A DNA stretch of 64,000 nucleotides from CAYRTV01 sp964505785 (GCA_964505785.1 CAZDJZ010000001.1:1-64000), one strand, 5' to 3'; shown: positions 46,690 through 55,955, counted from the first letter of the stretch. Program-made: numbers and translations. The notes: generated from the sequence alone by a model not told the origin.

Positions 46690-46960
46690 ATCATTCGCGG
46701 GCTATTCCCGAAGCGCTCTTCTCTGTCATTTACAGAGCGGTCCCCCATGTCATTCCCGGAGTAGTCTCCTCCTGTCATCCTGAGCGGAGCGAAGGATCCC
46801 AAGGTGCCTCGGCTGGGTAATCGGCACCGTCTCATCTGGGCGAAGCCGTTTGGGATCCTTCGTCACTTCGTTCCTCAGGATGACAATTCCATGTCATTCC
46901 CGGAGCGGAGCGACGGGAATCTTAGGCGGCCTCGCCGAATAGGACGGGACCGCCTCACTG
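46690..46960. repeat. R1 hairpin block
   Basis: Mixed-orientation units: TGTCATCCTGAG...GAAGGATCCCA (46774-46802), GGGATCCTTCG...AGGATGACA (46851-46884) and CATTCCCGG...GGGAATCTTAGG (46893-46924). The first and second are complementary and could also pair with each other. Confidence 0.85.
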
Positions 46961-46964
46961 GTCA

Positions 46965-47084
46965 ACTTTTCCAATATCATTAAAACCCCAAAACAGGACC
47001 AAAAGACCCCCTCTAAGAAAACCCTGCCCCTGACAGCAAAAATGGAAACGGCTGCAAACAATGACAATACCGCGGCCAGACCGC
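46965..47084 (-). repeat. R2 repeat, inverted copy
   Basis: Reverse complement of the R2 unit at 37801: GGTCAACTTTTCCAATATC, CCCTCTAAGAAAACCCTGCC, GCAAAAATGGAAACGGCTGC, and the core GCGGCCAGACCGC at 47072-47084. Confidence 0.88.
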
Positions 47085-47138
47085 GGTGGGTGATCCGGTG
47101 TGGACCGCGGGGAACTATTGACCGGACGTGATTTGCAC

Positions 47139-48791
47139 ATGTATTATAAAATGGAAATGGATGCCTGGACTAATCTGCTGGAAGTATCAACAATGCTGCT
47201 GGTGGCGTTGATTTTCGGCTTGGTATTCGAAAAAATGAAACTCAACGCTCTGACAGGTTTTCTTCTGGCCGGGATTATCATTGGTCCTCAGGTGTTGAAT
47301 ATCGTCAGCAGCGGTGAACTGGTGGCAACATTTGCGGAGCTGGGTGTTTCACTGCTTCTCTTTGCCCTTGGTCTGGAATTCAGCCTCAGGCACCTAAAAG
47401 CCTTGGGTCTGTCAACACTCATGACAGGACTGCTGCAGATAACGGTTACGGCTTTGCTGGTTATGGCAGGAGCCAAGGTGCTTGGCTTTTCATTTCCGGT
47501 TGCCTTGACTTTGGGATTGATCGTGGCTCCCAGCAGTACCGCAGTGGCCCTAAAGGTGATGAAGGAAGACGATGCCATTGATGCCCCGCACGGCAGAATA
47601 ACTCTCGGGGTATTGCTGCTTCAGGATGCCGCCGTTGTTCCCCTGGTATTGATTGTTTCTACCCTGGGGAGTGGCGGTTCGCTGCCGGAAATGGCCCTGG
47701 AGTTTGGCAGCGCCATCGGCATCACCCTGGTTTTGTTCATCGCTTTCTGGCTGATAATCCGTTTTGTTCTCCCACAACTGCTGGACAGAGCTGCCATCTG
47801 CGGCAACCGCGATCTCTTTATCATGATCTCCGCTGTGGTTTTCCTTTTCACCGTCTGGATCACTCACTACTTCAAGATATCACCGGCTCTAGGAGCATTT
47901 GTGGCAGGCGTGCTTCTGGCAGAGAGCGATTTCGCCGCTCAGATCCGCGCTGATGTATCATCTCTGAGAGCTCTGTTTGTCACCTTCTTTTTCATTTCAG
48001 TGGGCATGCTGGCCAACATCCAATACAAAGCGGGCTATATCGCGGGAGTTGTTGTCTTGCTGCTGGTGCTGCTTTTTGCCAAAGCGCTTCTGATCACGGT
48101 CATTCTATTGGTTATGCGCAGACCTTTGCGAACCAGCCTGGCCGCAGCACTGAGCCTCAGCATGATCGGCGAGTTTTCATTTCTATTGCTCGAAATTGCG
48201 GGCACGTCAAACCTTCTGCCGCCGGAAACAGCCAGCCGTTTCCTTTCAGCCACAATCCTGTCGCTGCTGATCAGCCCTTTCCTGGTCAAGCATGGACCTT
48301 TGATAGGCAGGAAAGCGGAGAATTTTCTGATTTCCGTGGGCTTAATCAAACCGGCGCCGGAGGAGGAGCTGACAATTCCCGGTCATGATCATTTCCTCGT
48401 TGTCGGCCTCGGCCCGGCCGGAAGGATGACCATCGATATGCTGCGCCATGAAGGCGCCGCTGTGCTGGCCCTGGACATAAACAGTGAGCTGGTGCGCAAA
48501 ACCAGAAAAGACGGAATCCGCGCTATGGTCGGAGACGCGAATCACCCCGAAGTTCTCAAGCATGCCCATGCTGGAGATGCGGCAGCCATCATCATCACCA
48601 TTCCCGACAGGACGACAGTGATAAACATCGTCAAGCATATACGAGCGGTATTCCCGGACACGCCAATAATAGCGCGTTCCCGCTGGAACCGGTTTAGCAG
48701 CGAAATCCACAATGCCGGCGCTACAAGCACAATCGAAGAAGAGACCGAGACAGGCAGAATCCTGGGCAGCGAAGCCCTGAAATACTATTGA
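47139..48791 (+). CDS. Kef-type monovalent cation:proton antiporter with RCK (TrkA-N) domain
   Basis: 550 residues from the ATG at 47139. A GTG at 47100 is in frame but falls next to the R2 core, so it is less likely. Residues about 10-400 form a CPA2 antiporter with about 12 helices (LTGFLLAGIIIGPQVL, FALGLEFSLRHLKALG, IVAPSSTAVALKVM, PALGAFVAGVLLAESDF). Residues about 410-550 form an RCK/TrkA-N nucleotide-binding domain (FLVVGLGPAGRMTIDML, then MVGDANHPEVL). It is likely K+ or Na+ efflux gated by a nucleotide ligand. It is a single gene inside the segment bounded by the inverted CDF copies and ends 29 bp before copy B. Confidence 0.88.
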   Translation: MYYKMEMDAWTNLLEVSTMLLVALIFGLVFEKMKLNALTGFLLAGIIIGPQVLNIVSSGELVATFAELGVSLLLFALGLEFSLRHLKALGLSTLMTGLLQITVTALLVMAGAKVLGFSFPVALTLGLIVAPSSTAVALKVMKEDDAIDAPHGRITLGVLLLQDAAVVPLVLIVSTLGSGGSLPEMALEFGSAIGITLVLFIAFWLIIRFVLPQLLDRAAICGNRDLFIMISAVVFLFTVWITHYFKISPALGAFVAGVLLAESDFAAQIRADVSSLRALFVTFFFISVGMLANIQYKAGYIAGVVVLLLVLLFAKALLITVILLVMRRPLRTSLAAALSLSMIGEFSFLLLEIAGTSNLLPPETASRFLSATILSLLISPFLVKHGPLIGRKAENFLISVGLIKPAPEEELTIPGHDHFLVVGLGPAGRMTIDMLRHEGAAVLALDINSELVRKTRKDGIRAMVGDANHPEVLKHAHAGDAAAIIITIPDRTTVINIVKHIRAVFPDTPIIARSRWNRFSSEIHNAGATSTIEEETETGRILGSEALKYY

Positions 48792-48820
48792 AACAAAACC
48801 TCAACCTCGTGCCGAAGTGC

Positions 48821-50120
48821 TCTAAGATTCCCGTCACTTCGTTCCGGTAATGACAGGTTGACTTCACTCAGGGAATGACAAGGAGAGCGCTCCACGAATG
48901 ACAGGCTTGCTCCGCTCCGGGGATGACGGTGCGTCCCTCGGGGAATGACATGTGTATGTTATTCTGCGGCGGGACCGCCGGATTTTGCAATAATTCCTAA
49001 TCTTTTTTTGTATTTTTAGAAACACCGTATTTTTCTTGGTCTTCGCTGTTTCCGCGCGGTTCAATATGAACGACAATATCATATACGTTTTTTATTTTTT
49101 CCCGGATCTTCTGCTCGACCTTGACCGCAATTTTATGTCCGTCTTCCACAGTTATTTCGGGACTCACCTCTATATCGATATTGATCATGTACATATCACC
49201 GATGGACCGAATACGTGTGCGGTGAGGGTTCGAGGCTCCTTGGACTTCATCTACCGCGCTGAATAAGATGCTGTACAGCGATTCGTCTTTGATTCTATCC
49301 ATCACCTCAATACTCGATTCCCAAAAAATCTGAACAGCGGATTTTATTATCCACAGGCTCACCAAAATAGCCACAATATAATCAATGATCGGCGATGAAA
49401 GACGATAGGTGCCGAATAGCCCAACCAGAACACTGAGAGAAATGAATATGTCGTTTCTCATATTGACGGCATTAGCTTTGAGCATAGAGCTGCTTGTTTT
49501 TTTACTCTTGCTGAATAGAAAGACGGTAAGGAAAATTTTCCCGGCAATGGAAAAAATGGTGATATAAACCGCCAGCATGCCTGGAACGCTGCGAAGCTCT
49601 CCTTCGATAATTCTGTTTATGGTGGTGATGATGATCTGGGCGCCAATAAAGAAAATAATGAAAGCAACAATCTTGGTTGCAACGGCCTCCGCACGCCGAT
49701 GCCCGAAAGGGTGCTTAATATCCGGCGGCTTAGTGATAATTTTAGAGGCCACCATGGTTACGAACGAAGCTATAACATCAGTAGCGCTGTCAATGCCATC
49801 GCTTAAAACAGCCAGGCTGTTAGCGGTAAGTCCGACCAGCACTTTGCCGGCGGAGAGAACGGCATTGCCTATTAATGCAATGAGAGAACTAGTATAAATT
49901 ATTTTAGCGCGCTTTTTCTCCATCATTGTGGCGAACGATCCGTATCGTCTTCAGCTTATTGCGAACCCGGATGATCGTTTAAACACCCGTCCGCAGCAAG
50001 AATCCGGATTTTATTTGTTTAGGGGAACCATTTTCCCCAAGTGAATTTTTACTAGAATACGAATTTATTATTGGTCCTGAGGATTAATATGTCAATTAAA
50101 TTAATGACCTTGTCATCCTG
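48821..50120 (-). repeat. 1300-bp inverted repeat, copy B (carries CDF gene)
   Basis: Reverse complement of 42913-44212. Its outer limits, TCTAAG at 48821 and CATCCTG at 50120, are R1 flank sequences. Confidence 0.93.
48997..49926 (-). CDS. Cation diffusion facilitator (CDF) metal efflux protein, copy B
   Basis: 309 residues, the same protein as copy A apart from a few substitutions (SVPGMLA, FLTVFLFSKSKKTSSS). The motifs LSDGIDSATDV and HPFGHRRAEAV are unchanged, so it should be functional. The upstream region is duplicated as well, so the two genes should be expressed alike. It is transcribed towards copy A, with 4.6 kb of unique sequence between the repeat arms. Confidence 0.9.
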   Translation of the reverse strand: MMEKKRAKIIYTSSLIALIGNAVLSAGKVLVGLTANSLAVLSDGIDSATDVIASFVTMVASKIITKPPDIKHPFGHRRAEAVATKIVAFIIFFIGAQIIITTINRIIEGELRSVPGMLAVYITIFSIAGKIFLTVFLFSKSKKTSSSMLKANAVNMRNDIFISLSVLVGLFGTYRLSSPIIDYIVAILVSLWIIKSAVQIFWESSIEVMDRIKDESLYSILFSAVDEVQGASNPHRTRIRSIGDMYMINIDIEVSPEITVEDGHKIAVKVEQKIREKIKNVYDIVVHIEPRGNSEDQEKYGVSKNTKKD

Positions 50121-50480
50121 CGGTCAGCGGCTATATTGTCATACTGAGGCCTGCGATGCGCCCCCATGTCATCCCCAGGGCGCGTCAGCGCCTTCTGTCA
50201 TTCTGAGGAGTGAAGCGACGAAGAATCCCATTCGGCTGCGCCGAAAGAGACGATTCCGCACCCTAGTGCCGAAGCCTCCTGTCATCCTGAGGAACGAAGT
50301 GACGTAAGGATCTTATGCTGCTTCGTGTGATGAAGCGGGGGCGAAATATTCGGCGAGGCAGTACAAGATCCTCACGGCCTGCTGGCGCAAGCCTCAGGAT
50401 GACAAAGGACTGTCAATGCGCGGCTTGAGGCTGACACAATGTTTGGAATTCTTCGTCTCCTTGCTCCTAAGAATGATAAT
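50121..50480. repeat. R1 hairpin block
   Basis: Units include GTCATCCCCAGGGCGC...GCGCC (about 50168-50192), GTCATTCTGAGGAG...GAAGAATCCC (50198-50229) and AAGATCCTCACGG...CCTCAGGATGACA (50368-50404, with a damaged stem). The segment near 50193-50292 is the inverted counterpart of 39508-39603 including linkers. Confidence 0.8.
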
Positions 50481-50564
50481 GGGGAGCCCCGGAATAAAAT
50501 ACAATGCAACTGGAAGGGCTCCGCCGGAGTATTAATTGACAGACTTAATTTATAGGAGGGCCGG

Positions 50565-51740
50565 ATGAAATTTTGGATTTGGATTATATTATTTGGCGTT
50601 GTTGTTCTGATGTTTTTCGCTTGCGGACCAGGGGAAGAAGCCAACCCGAAAGTTGTGACCGAGGAAATCGGCGGAGTGACCTATGTGCACAATCCCGCAG
50701 AACCGCTGCATCCGGAAAAGACGGTACAGTTTATTGAAGAACTGTCTTTAGATCAAGAGGATGCGGACGGCAATGTGGTTCTTTACCGGCCCGGCTCTTT
50801 TGCCGTCGATGACCGCGGCTATATCTATATGGCTGAGATGCAGGATAATGTCTTTAAAGTTTTTAATCCGGAAGGCAATCTGGTCAAAACTTTCGGCAGC
50901 AAAGGCGGTGGACCCGGAGAATTCCAAAGCATCAGCTCCATCGGATTCACTCCCGGCGGACGGTTTATCGTTACCGACTTTCAAGCCAACCGTACATCTA
51001 TTTTCGACCGGGACGGAAATTTCATCAAGGATTTTAAGTGGACACGACGGTTTGTCACCATGCTGCTTGTCAAAGCGGATTCCTATGTTACGACGGAATA
51101 TGTGCATGAGGAGGGTGACTCTGTCCAGGCCCAGGTGCATGTTGTCGAACTGAATTTTGACGGAAAGGTGCTCCGCTCTTATGGAACGTTCACAAATCCC
51201 AGGATCGGAACAGTGTCCATGGGGGAAATGATGCTGGCTATAGGCGTGCCGCAATCCCCGCAGTCCATTTTCGAGGGAGACCCGGAACGGTTTCTTCTCT
51301 ATCACTGCCTTAACAGCGAATACCGGATCGACGTCTATGATGCCGAAGGCAAGCTGGTGCGGGTTATTGACCGCCCCTATAAGCTGCTCCCCTTTACTGC
51401 GGAAGGAAAAATGGAATTTGTTTCCAGGTTCGAGGAAAGTTCCAATGAGGCGCTGAAGAAAATGGTCAATAATTTAGACATGCCTGACGTCAAAACAGTC
51501 ACCGACAATATGGTGGCGGATGAGGCCGGTAATCTGTGGGTGATCACCCAGGAAAGCAGAGAAGAAAACGGCACCGAGCTTACCGCCATAGATGTCTTTG
51601 ACGACGAAGGCCGCTATGACACCCGCGTATGGATGGAGCATACCCCGCGACTGTTTAAGGGGGGGAAAATGTACAGTTTTATTAATGATGAGGAGACCGG
51701 ATACCGCACCCTCAAGCGGTATGGCGTCGTGTGGGAGTGA
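50565..51740 (+). CDS. 6-bladed beta-propeller lipoprotein
   Basis: 391 residues. The signal peptide has the lipobox MFFAC (Cys about 20). A conserved leader domain VTYVHNPAEPLHPEKTVQF is followed by an NHL/6-bladed propeller (SFAVDDRGYIYMAEMQDNVF, KVFNPEGNLVKTFGSKGGGP, SIFDRDGNFIKDF, and further blades). This type is abundant in Aminicenantota-like genomes, and its role is undefined, probably a surface binding scaffold. The ATG at 50565 follows TAGGAGGG. A truncated paralogue starts at 55956. It is convergent with the copper oxidase locus, whose stop lies directly beside its own. Confidence 0.82.
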   Translation: MKFWIWIILFGVVVLMFFACGPGEEANPKVVTEEIGGVTYVHNPAEPLHPEKTVQFIEELSLDQEDADGNVVLYRPGSFAVDDRGYIYMAEMQDNVFKVFNPEGNLVKTFGSKGGGPGEFQSISSIGFTPGGRFIVTDFQANRTSIFDRDGNFIKDFKWTRRFVTMLLVKADSYVTTEYVHEEGDSVQAQVHVVELNFDGKVLRSYGTFTNPRIGTVSMGEMMLAIGVPQSPQSIFEGDPERFLLYHCLNSEYRIDVYDAEGKLVRVIDRPYKLLPFTAEGKMEFVSRFEESSNEALKKMVNNLDMPDVKTVTDNMVADEAGNLWVITQESREENGTELTAIDVFDDEGRYDTRVWMEHTPRLFKGGKMYSFINDEETGYRTLKRYGVVWE

Positions 51741-51741
51741 A

Positions 51742-54048
51742 TCAGAGGGGGATCTGGAGACCGCCGCCCCACCCGTATTCCGAATGCCATTGTCCCACAA
51801 AGGAGATGGATTTCGTGATGGTGTAGGAGAGCCCGGCATGGCCTTCCCAGAGTTCGTGCGAGTCATATTTAACCTCTCCGAGGAGCATGATGCGTGGGGT
51901 CAGTTCAAAGTGTTTCTCCAAACTGAAGCGGCTGCCGAGATCGGTATCAATCCATACCTGGGCCTCGATATTAAGCGGCAGCAAGTACCGGAAGCCGAGA
52001 ACTCCGCGGTAGGTTTCCAAGCTGTCGCGAAAGCCCTCCAGGTTGGCGCCGGCGAAAACGGTGAAAAAGCGGTTGATAAAACGGTTCCAGCTTAAAATTG
52101 TTTCCCACTCGAAGCCGTCTGTGTTCTGCCATCCCGTCTCCCAGCTTAATGCGAAGGTGTTGCGGATGTCGGCCGCCAGCAATGCCCCGCTGCTCATGTT
52201 GCTCAATATTACCGGATCACTCCAGGCATACCAGTCTTCCTTAAACCGTTTTTTTCGAATTCCGGTAAGATTTTCGGGCAGAGGGAAATTCTCATAATGG
52301 ACCACCCGGGCCATGCCGCTTTTCATGTGATAGAGAAGGTGGCAATGAAAAAACCAGTCTCCGACTTCATCAGCCAGAAATTCAATCACGGTCGTGGACA
52401 TAGGCGCCACATCTACTGTGTACTTCAGAGGAGAGTAATCGCCGTGTTGGTTGATAACCCGAAAGAAATGCCCGTGCAGGTGCATGGGATGATGCATCAT
52501 GGTGCGGTTGATCATGATGAATCGCACGGCCTCATTCTCTCGAATGCGGATGTAGTGTTCTTCTGAAATCGGCTTGTTATTAAGAAACCATACATACCGT
52601 CCCATATCCCCGTCCAGGGTTAAACGGAGGGTGCGGAGTTTCTTGTTCTCAGGGAAGGCGGTCGGCTGTAAAGCGCGGAGTTTGCCGTAAGGCGGCAAGG
52701 GGCGAGCCGGGTCCATGCCGTCTATGGCTAAGTTATCCGAAGAAGAAACATCCGCTGCCAGCAGTCCGAATTTCTTGCCGAATTTTTTTTCCGTTGCGGG
52801 CGTTCTTTTCGATCCGGCTGTGTTTCTCTTCCGGCTGCATACCGTGCATATCTTCCATCTGTTCCGTATGGTCCATAGAACCCATTTCCATGCCTTCCAT
52901 CGCCATGGAATCCATCGCACCCATGCCCATCATGCCCGGCTGATCGTATATCCCGGCTTTGACCGCGCTGTCGGGCATCCCCATGGATCCGGCCGGGGTT
53001 AAGGCAAAGATGCGTTTCAGGCTCAAGTTTCCCATGGAATGATAGAGATTCGGTTTGGGCACATCCGGAGCGGGATGCATCATGCCGTCTCCCAGCCGAA
53101 CAGACGCGAATGCGGAGCCGTCGTGGGCAGTCGCGCGCAGCTCGTAGGCGCCGGTTTCCGGCATGGTGACCAGTACATCATAGGTTTCGGCCACCCCGAT
53201 AAGAAAGCGCGTTATTTCAACAGGCTCGACATCGATTCCATCCGCCGCGATGATGGTCATGGGACCGCCGCTGAATTCAAGATGAAAAAAAGTAGTGGCT
53301 GAACCGTCTATTATCCGCAGCCTCACGGTCTCTCCGGGCTGTGCTTCCAGGCTGGTTTCCGGCCGGCCGTTGGCGAGAAAACGGTCATAGGCCACATCGG
53401 CAATGTCCATGGCCGGCATTCGCTGGAGTTCACGTTTTAAATAATCACCCAGCATGCCGGAGCGGGCGGCACCGATAATGCTCTGGCCCCTTCCTTCTCG
53501 ATTGCGTACCATTCGTTGCCCCGGCGCAGAGTGCGGATGACACGGTGAGGATCTTCGTCGGTCCAATCGGAAAGCACGACTGCGTAGTCGCGGTTGGGAG
53601 TGAAACGTTTTTGCTTCGGCTCGATAATAAAAGCGCCGTAGACGCCGCTTTGTTCCTGAAGCTCGGAATGGGAATGATACCAGTACGTGCCGGACTGCCG
53701 GATGGGAAATTCATAGGTGAAGGTGGTTCCCGCTTCAATAGGCGGGAAACTCACGTAGGAGACTCCGTCCATTTCCGGCGGCACCAGGAGGCCGTGCCAG
53801 TGAATGGAGGTGGACACATTCATTTTGTTATGGACGTGGATGCGGGCGGTGTCGCCTTCTGTGAAACGGAGAACCGGCCCGGGGATGCCTCCGTTTATGG
53901 TCATGCCCTCCGCATCCTTCCCAGTGATATTGACGGCATCACGGGCAATGGTGAGGTCATATTCGACCATGGCGGCTTGAACGGCGGCCGTGATCAGAAG
54001 CAGGGCCGCCAGAATTATAGAAATCTGGATTGATTTTGTTTGAAGCAT
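51742..54048 (-). pseudogene. copA: CopA-type multicopper oxidase fused to a CopB-like domain, two frameshifts
   Basis: About 768 codons read in three successive frames. Part 1 (54048 to about 53490) has a signal peptide and copper motifs HWHGLLVP and YWYHSHSELQEQSG. Part 2 (to about 52790) has DYLKRELQRMPAMDIADV and a Met-rich loop (MMGMGAMDSMAMEGMEM) that binds copper in CopA. Part 3 has HPMHLHGHFF and WFFHCHLLYH, then continues without a stop into a CopB-like outer-membrane segment (VKYDSHELWEGHAGLSYTIT, ending GWGGGLQIPL). Frameshift 1 lies in GGAAGGGG (about 53485-53500); frameshift 2 lies in a run of eight A (T at 52783-52790). All four copper-ligand motifs survive. Either two homopolymer sequencing errors hide an intact copper-resistance oxidase, or the gene is freshly dead. 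Confidence 0.85.
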
Positions 54049-54367
54049 TTTTCTCCCTCTAACTCTTATTATACCTTGTTTTCCTGTGATAAATGCGGCT
54101 CTTCATTCCGGCTGGATTTTGATTCTTCAGTGGCGCACAGTTGGATTATTCTTATAAAAGAGGACAATCGCCTGTTGATGAAGAGGGGACAAAAGCGAGT
54201 CCCTCCTATTAAAATATGGTCTTATGGGATACTTCGTCGTATTGCTTCTCAGAACTTTCTGCTGATAGCTAAGAATGATATGACATGATGGAAAGCCTGT
54301 TCCAAATTGGAATGATTATTGCAACGATATATTTTGGATATAAAGTATTCCCATTGAGGAGGTTATT
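54049..54367. other. Intergenic region with R1 residue; no gene seen
   Basis: Contains a decayed R1-like unit (GGGATACTTCG...AAGAATGATATGACA, about 54228-54285) and otherwise only short frames. A good Shine-Dalgarno (GAGGAGG, 54355-54361) ends it, serving the next gene. Confidence 0.55.
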
Positions 54368-54592
54368 ATGTGGCATAATATGGGATTCGGCGGAATGATG
54401 TGGTATGGCTGGCTTTTCTGGATCATCATCATCGGCGTTATCGTTTATCTCATTGTAAGATTAACGGGTCAAGCCGGAAAAAGCCCCGGAGATCAGCGAG
54501 GGGAAACACCTCTGGAAATATTAAAGAAGCGATACGCACGCGGTGAAATCTCGAAAGAAGAATTTGAACGCATGAAAAATGATTTGTCATAG
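54368..54592 (+). CDS. Small membrane protein with SHOCT domain
   Basis: 74 residues. A His/Met/Trp-rich N-terminus (MWHNMGFGGMMWYGW) leads into one transmembrane helix (about 14-33). The C-terminal SHOCT motif is ETPLEILKKRYARGEISKEEFERMK. GAGGAGG stands upstream of the ATG. Such short proteins often sit beside copper-export genes, and this one is next to the CopA-like locus; the Met/His-rich start fits a copper context. That link is inferred. Confidence 0.85.
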   Translation: MWHNMGFGGMMWYGWLFWIIIIGVIVYLIVRLTGQAGKSPGDQRGETPLEILKKRYARGEISKEEFERMKNDLS

Positions 54593-54605
54593 GCAATGAC
54601 GGAAA

Positions 54606-55004
54606 TCACTTTTTCATTTCTTTCCAGAAGGCGCGGGGCGATAAAATTACTGTTTTGCGGAATGATTTGACGTGCAGCAGTTCCTGATCGCCGGTTATGA
54701 GATATTTAGACAAAGATGCTGCTGCAGTCCCGATGACAGGCAGGTCATCCTTATCTTTAAGCCGGGGAAGATTGACTGGGACAGGGCCAATGATTTCTGT
54801 GCTTTCACGAAGGTATTCTTCGATTTCAGAAGCCACCCTGCCGGGGACTTGAATTTTAGCGGTGAGTTTTTCTTTTATTTCTTTTAAGATGTGCTCGCTG
54901 ATAAAAACCTCATGGCTGCCGATACAGTATTCAAAAAGTGCTTCGCAGAGACCGCGGGCAGCGAAAGCGGCAATGATGACATTGGAATCAAGAACCAATC
55001 TCAT
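54606..55004 (-). CDS. PIN-domain toxin (putative ribonuclease)
   Basis: 132 residues. PIN fold acids are D6 in LVLDSNVIIAAF, E/D positions in the helix ISEHILKEIKEKL, and D in DKDDLPVIGTAAA and LITGDQELL. This is the 'putative toxin-antitoxin system toxin, PIN family' type. It overlaps the antitoxin gene by 4 bp (ATGA) as second gene of the operon. Toxins of this type cleave RNA; the target here is unknown. Confidence 0.88.
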   Translation of the reverse strand: MRLVLDSNVIIAAFAARGLCEALFEYCIGSHEVFISEHILKEIKEKLTAKIQVPGRVASEIEEYLRESTEIIGPVPVNLPRLKDKDDLPVIGTAAASLSKYLITGDQELLHVKSFRKTVILSPRAFWKEMKK

Positions 55005-55219
55005 TTAAGCTTCTTGAAAACGTCTTCGTCTGTCAGCAAGCCCTGGGCTTCGGCAAAAGGAAGCACTTTTGCCCGCAGTTCCTTGAATTTATGCAGGGAA
55101 ATATATTTCCGGATGGATTCACGGACGATATCGCTGACAGGCGCATTTTCTTTTTTGGAAATATACTGCAGGCGTTTCCTCATATCTTCTGGAATGCGGA
55201 TTGTTAATGGCCGGTCCAT
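55001..55219 (-). CDS. Ribbon-helix-helix antitoxin
   Basis: 72 residues. The N-terminal ribbon-helix-helix is RPLTIRIPEDMRKRLQYISK followed by SDIVRESIRKYI; the C-terminal tail (LLTDEDVFKKLK) is likely the toxin-binding part. GAGGTGG precedes the ATG. It is co-transcribed with the PIN toxin and overlaps it by 4 bp. Confidence 0.87.
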   Translation of the reverse strand: MDRPLTIRIPEDMRKRLQYISKKENAPVSDIVRESIRKYISLHKFKELRAKVLPFAEAQGLLTDEDVFKKLK

Positions 55220-55232
55220 GTTTAACCACCTC

Positions 55233-55249
55233 GTATTACATCGTAGTAC
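55233..55249. promoter_or_regulatory. Possible autoregulatory operator of the RHH/PIN module
   Basis: GTATTACATCGTAGTAC has imperfect dyad symmetry (GTATTAC / GTAGTAC) 14 bp upstream of the antitoxin start, where RHH antitoxins usually bind. Confidence 0.35.
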
Positions 55250-55325
55250 ATGAAGGGATGTTTGTCAAGGATGACAAGGACTTGATGATATTAAGTTTTT
55301 GGCATAGCATGATATATGTGATACC

Positions 55326-55622
55326 GTGATACGGTCGTTTCTGAATCAGGCAACGGAGGATATCTTTGACGGGAAAAACAGTAAGAATGCCCGAAGATTA
55401 TGTCCGGTGTCAATTTGGAAAATTGCCGTAAGAAAGCTTGAGCAAATTGACTCAGCTATTACCCTAGAAGATTTGAACGTGCCCCCAGATAACAGATTAG
55501 AATCTTTATCTGGCAACCGGATTGGTCAATATAGCATAAGAATCAATGACCAATTTCGGATTTGTTTCACTTGGAAGAATGGCTATGCCGACAAAGTTGC
55601 AATAGTCGATTATCATCATTAA
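55326..55622 (+). CDS. higB: HigB-type toxin (RelE superfamily)
   Basis: 98 residues from a GTG start (MIRSFLNQATEDIF matches the family N-terminus). Conserved blocks are AVRKLEQIDSAITLEDLNVPP, NRLESLSG, GQYSIRINDQFRICFTW and VDYHH at the end. HigB toxins cut mRNA on the ribosome. It is the toxin-first gene of a HigBA module; the antitoxin follows 11 bp after the stop. In place of a typical short loop it has NSKNARRLCPVSIWKI, which is within family variation. Confidence 0.88.
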   Translation: MIRSFLNQATEDIFDGKNSKNARRLCPVSIWKIAVRKLEQIDSAITLEDLNVPPDNRLESLSGNRIGQYSIRINDQFRICFTWKNGYADKVAIVDYHH

Positions 55623-55633
55623 TGGAGGAAATT

Positions 55634-55951
55634 ATGGTGAGAATACCTAAATATAGAGAACCAACTCATCCCGGAGAAATGTTGTTGGAAGAATTCCTGA
55701 TTCCTTTTTCCTTAACGCAGAGAGATTTAGCGACTGCCATTCACGTTCCTTACCAAAGGATAAATGAAATTATAAATGGGAAAAGAGGAATAACGCCCAG
55801 CACGGCTTTGCGATTGGCGAAATACTTTGGCACATCGGAAGATTTTTGGATGAATATGCAATTGCGGTGGGACATGTATTGGGCTAATAAATCAGAAGAA
55901 AGCGAATTGAAAACAATTAAACCTCGTTCACGTGAAAACCAAAATGCCTAA
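55634..55951 (+). CDS. higA: HigA-type antitoxin (XRE helix-turn-helix)
   Basis: 105 residues. It begins MVRIPKYREPTHPGEMLLEE, and the helix-turn-helix is SLTQRDLATAIHVPYQRINE with INGKRGITPSTALRLAKYFG and FWMNMQLRWDMY as in HigA proteins. The start at 55634 is chosen because GGAGG lies just upstream at 55624-55628. It neutralises HigB and represses the operon. It ends four bases before the truncated propeller gene. Confidence 0.88.
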   Translation: MVRIPKYREPTHPGEMLLEEFLIPFSLTQRDLATAIHVPYQRINEIINGKRGITPSTALRLAKYFGTSEDFWMNMQLRWDMYWANKSEESELKTIKPRSRENQNA

Positions 55952-55955
55952 AATA

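Noticed and set aside
47100..47138. GTG start for the Kef antiporter at 47100
   Set aside because: The added 13 codons fall right next to the R2 repeat core and look unlike the family; the ATG at 47139 begins just before the first membrane helix.
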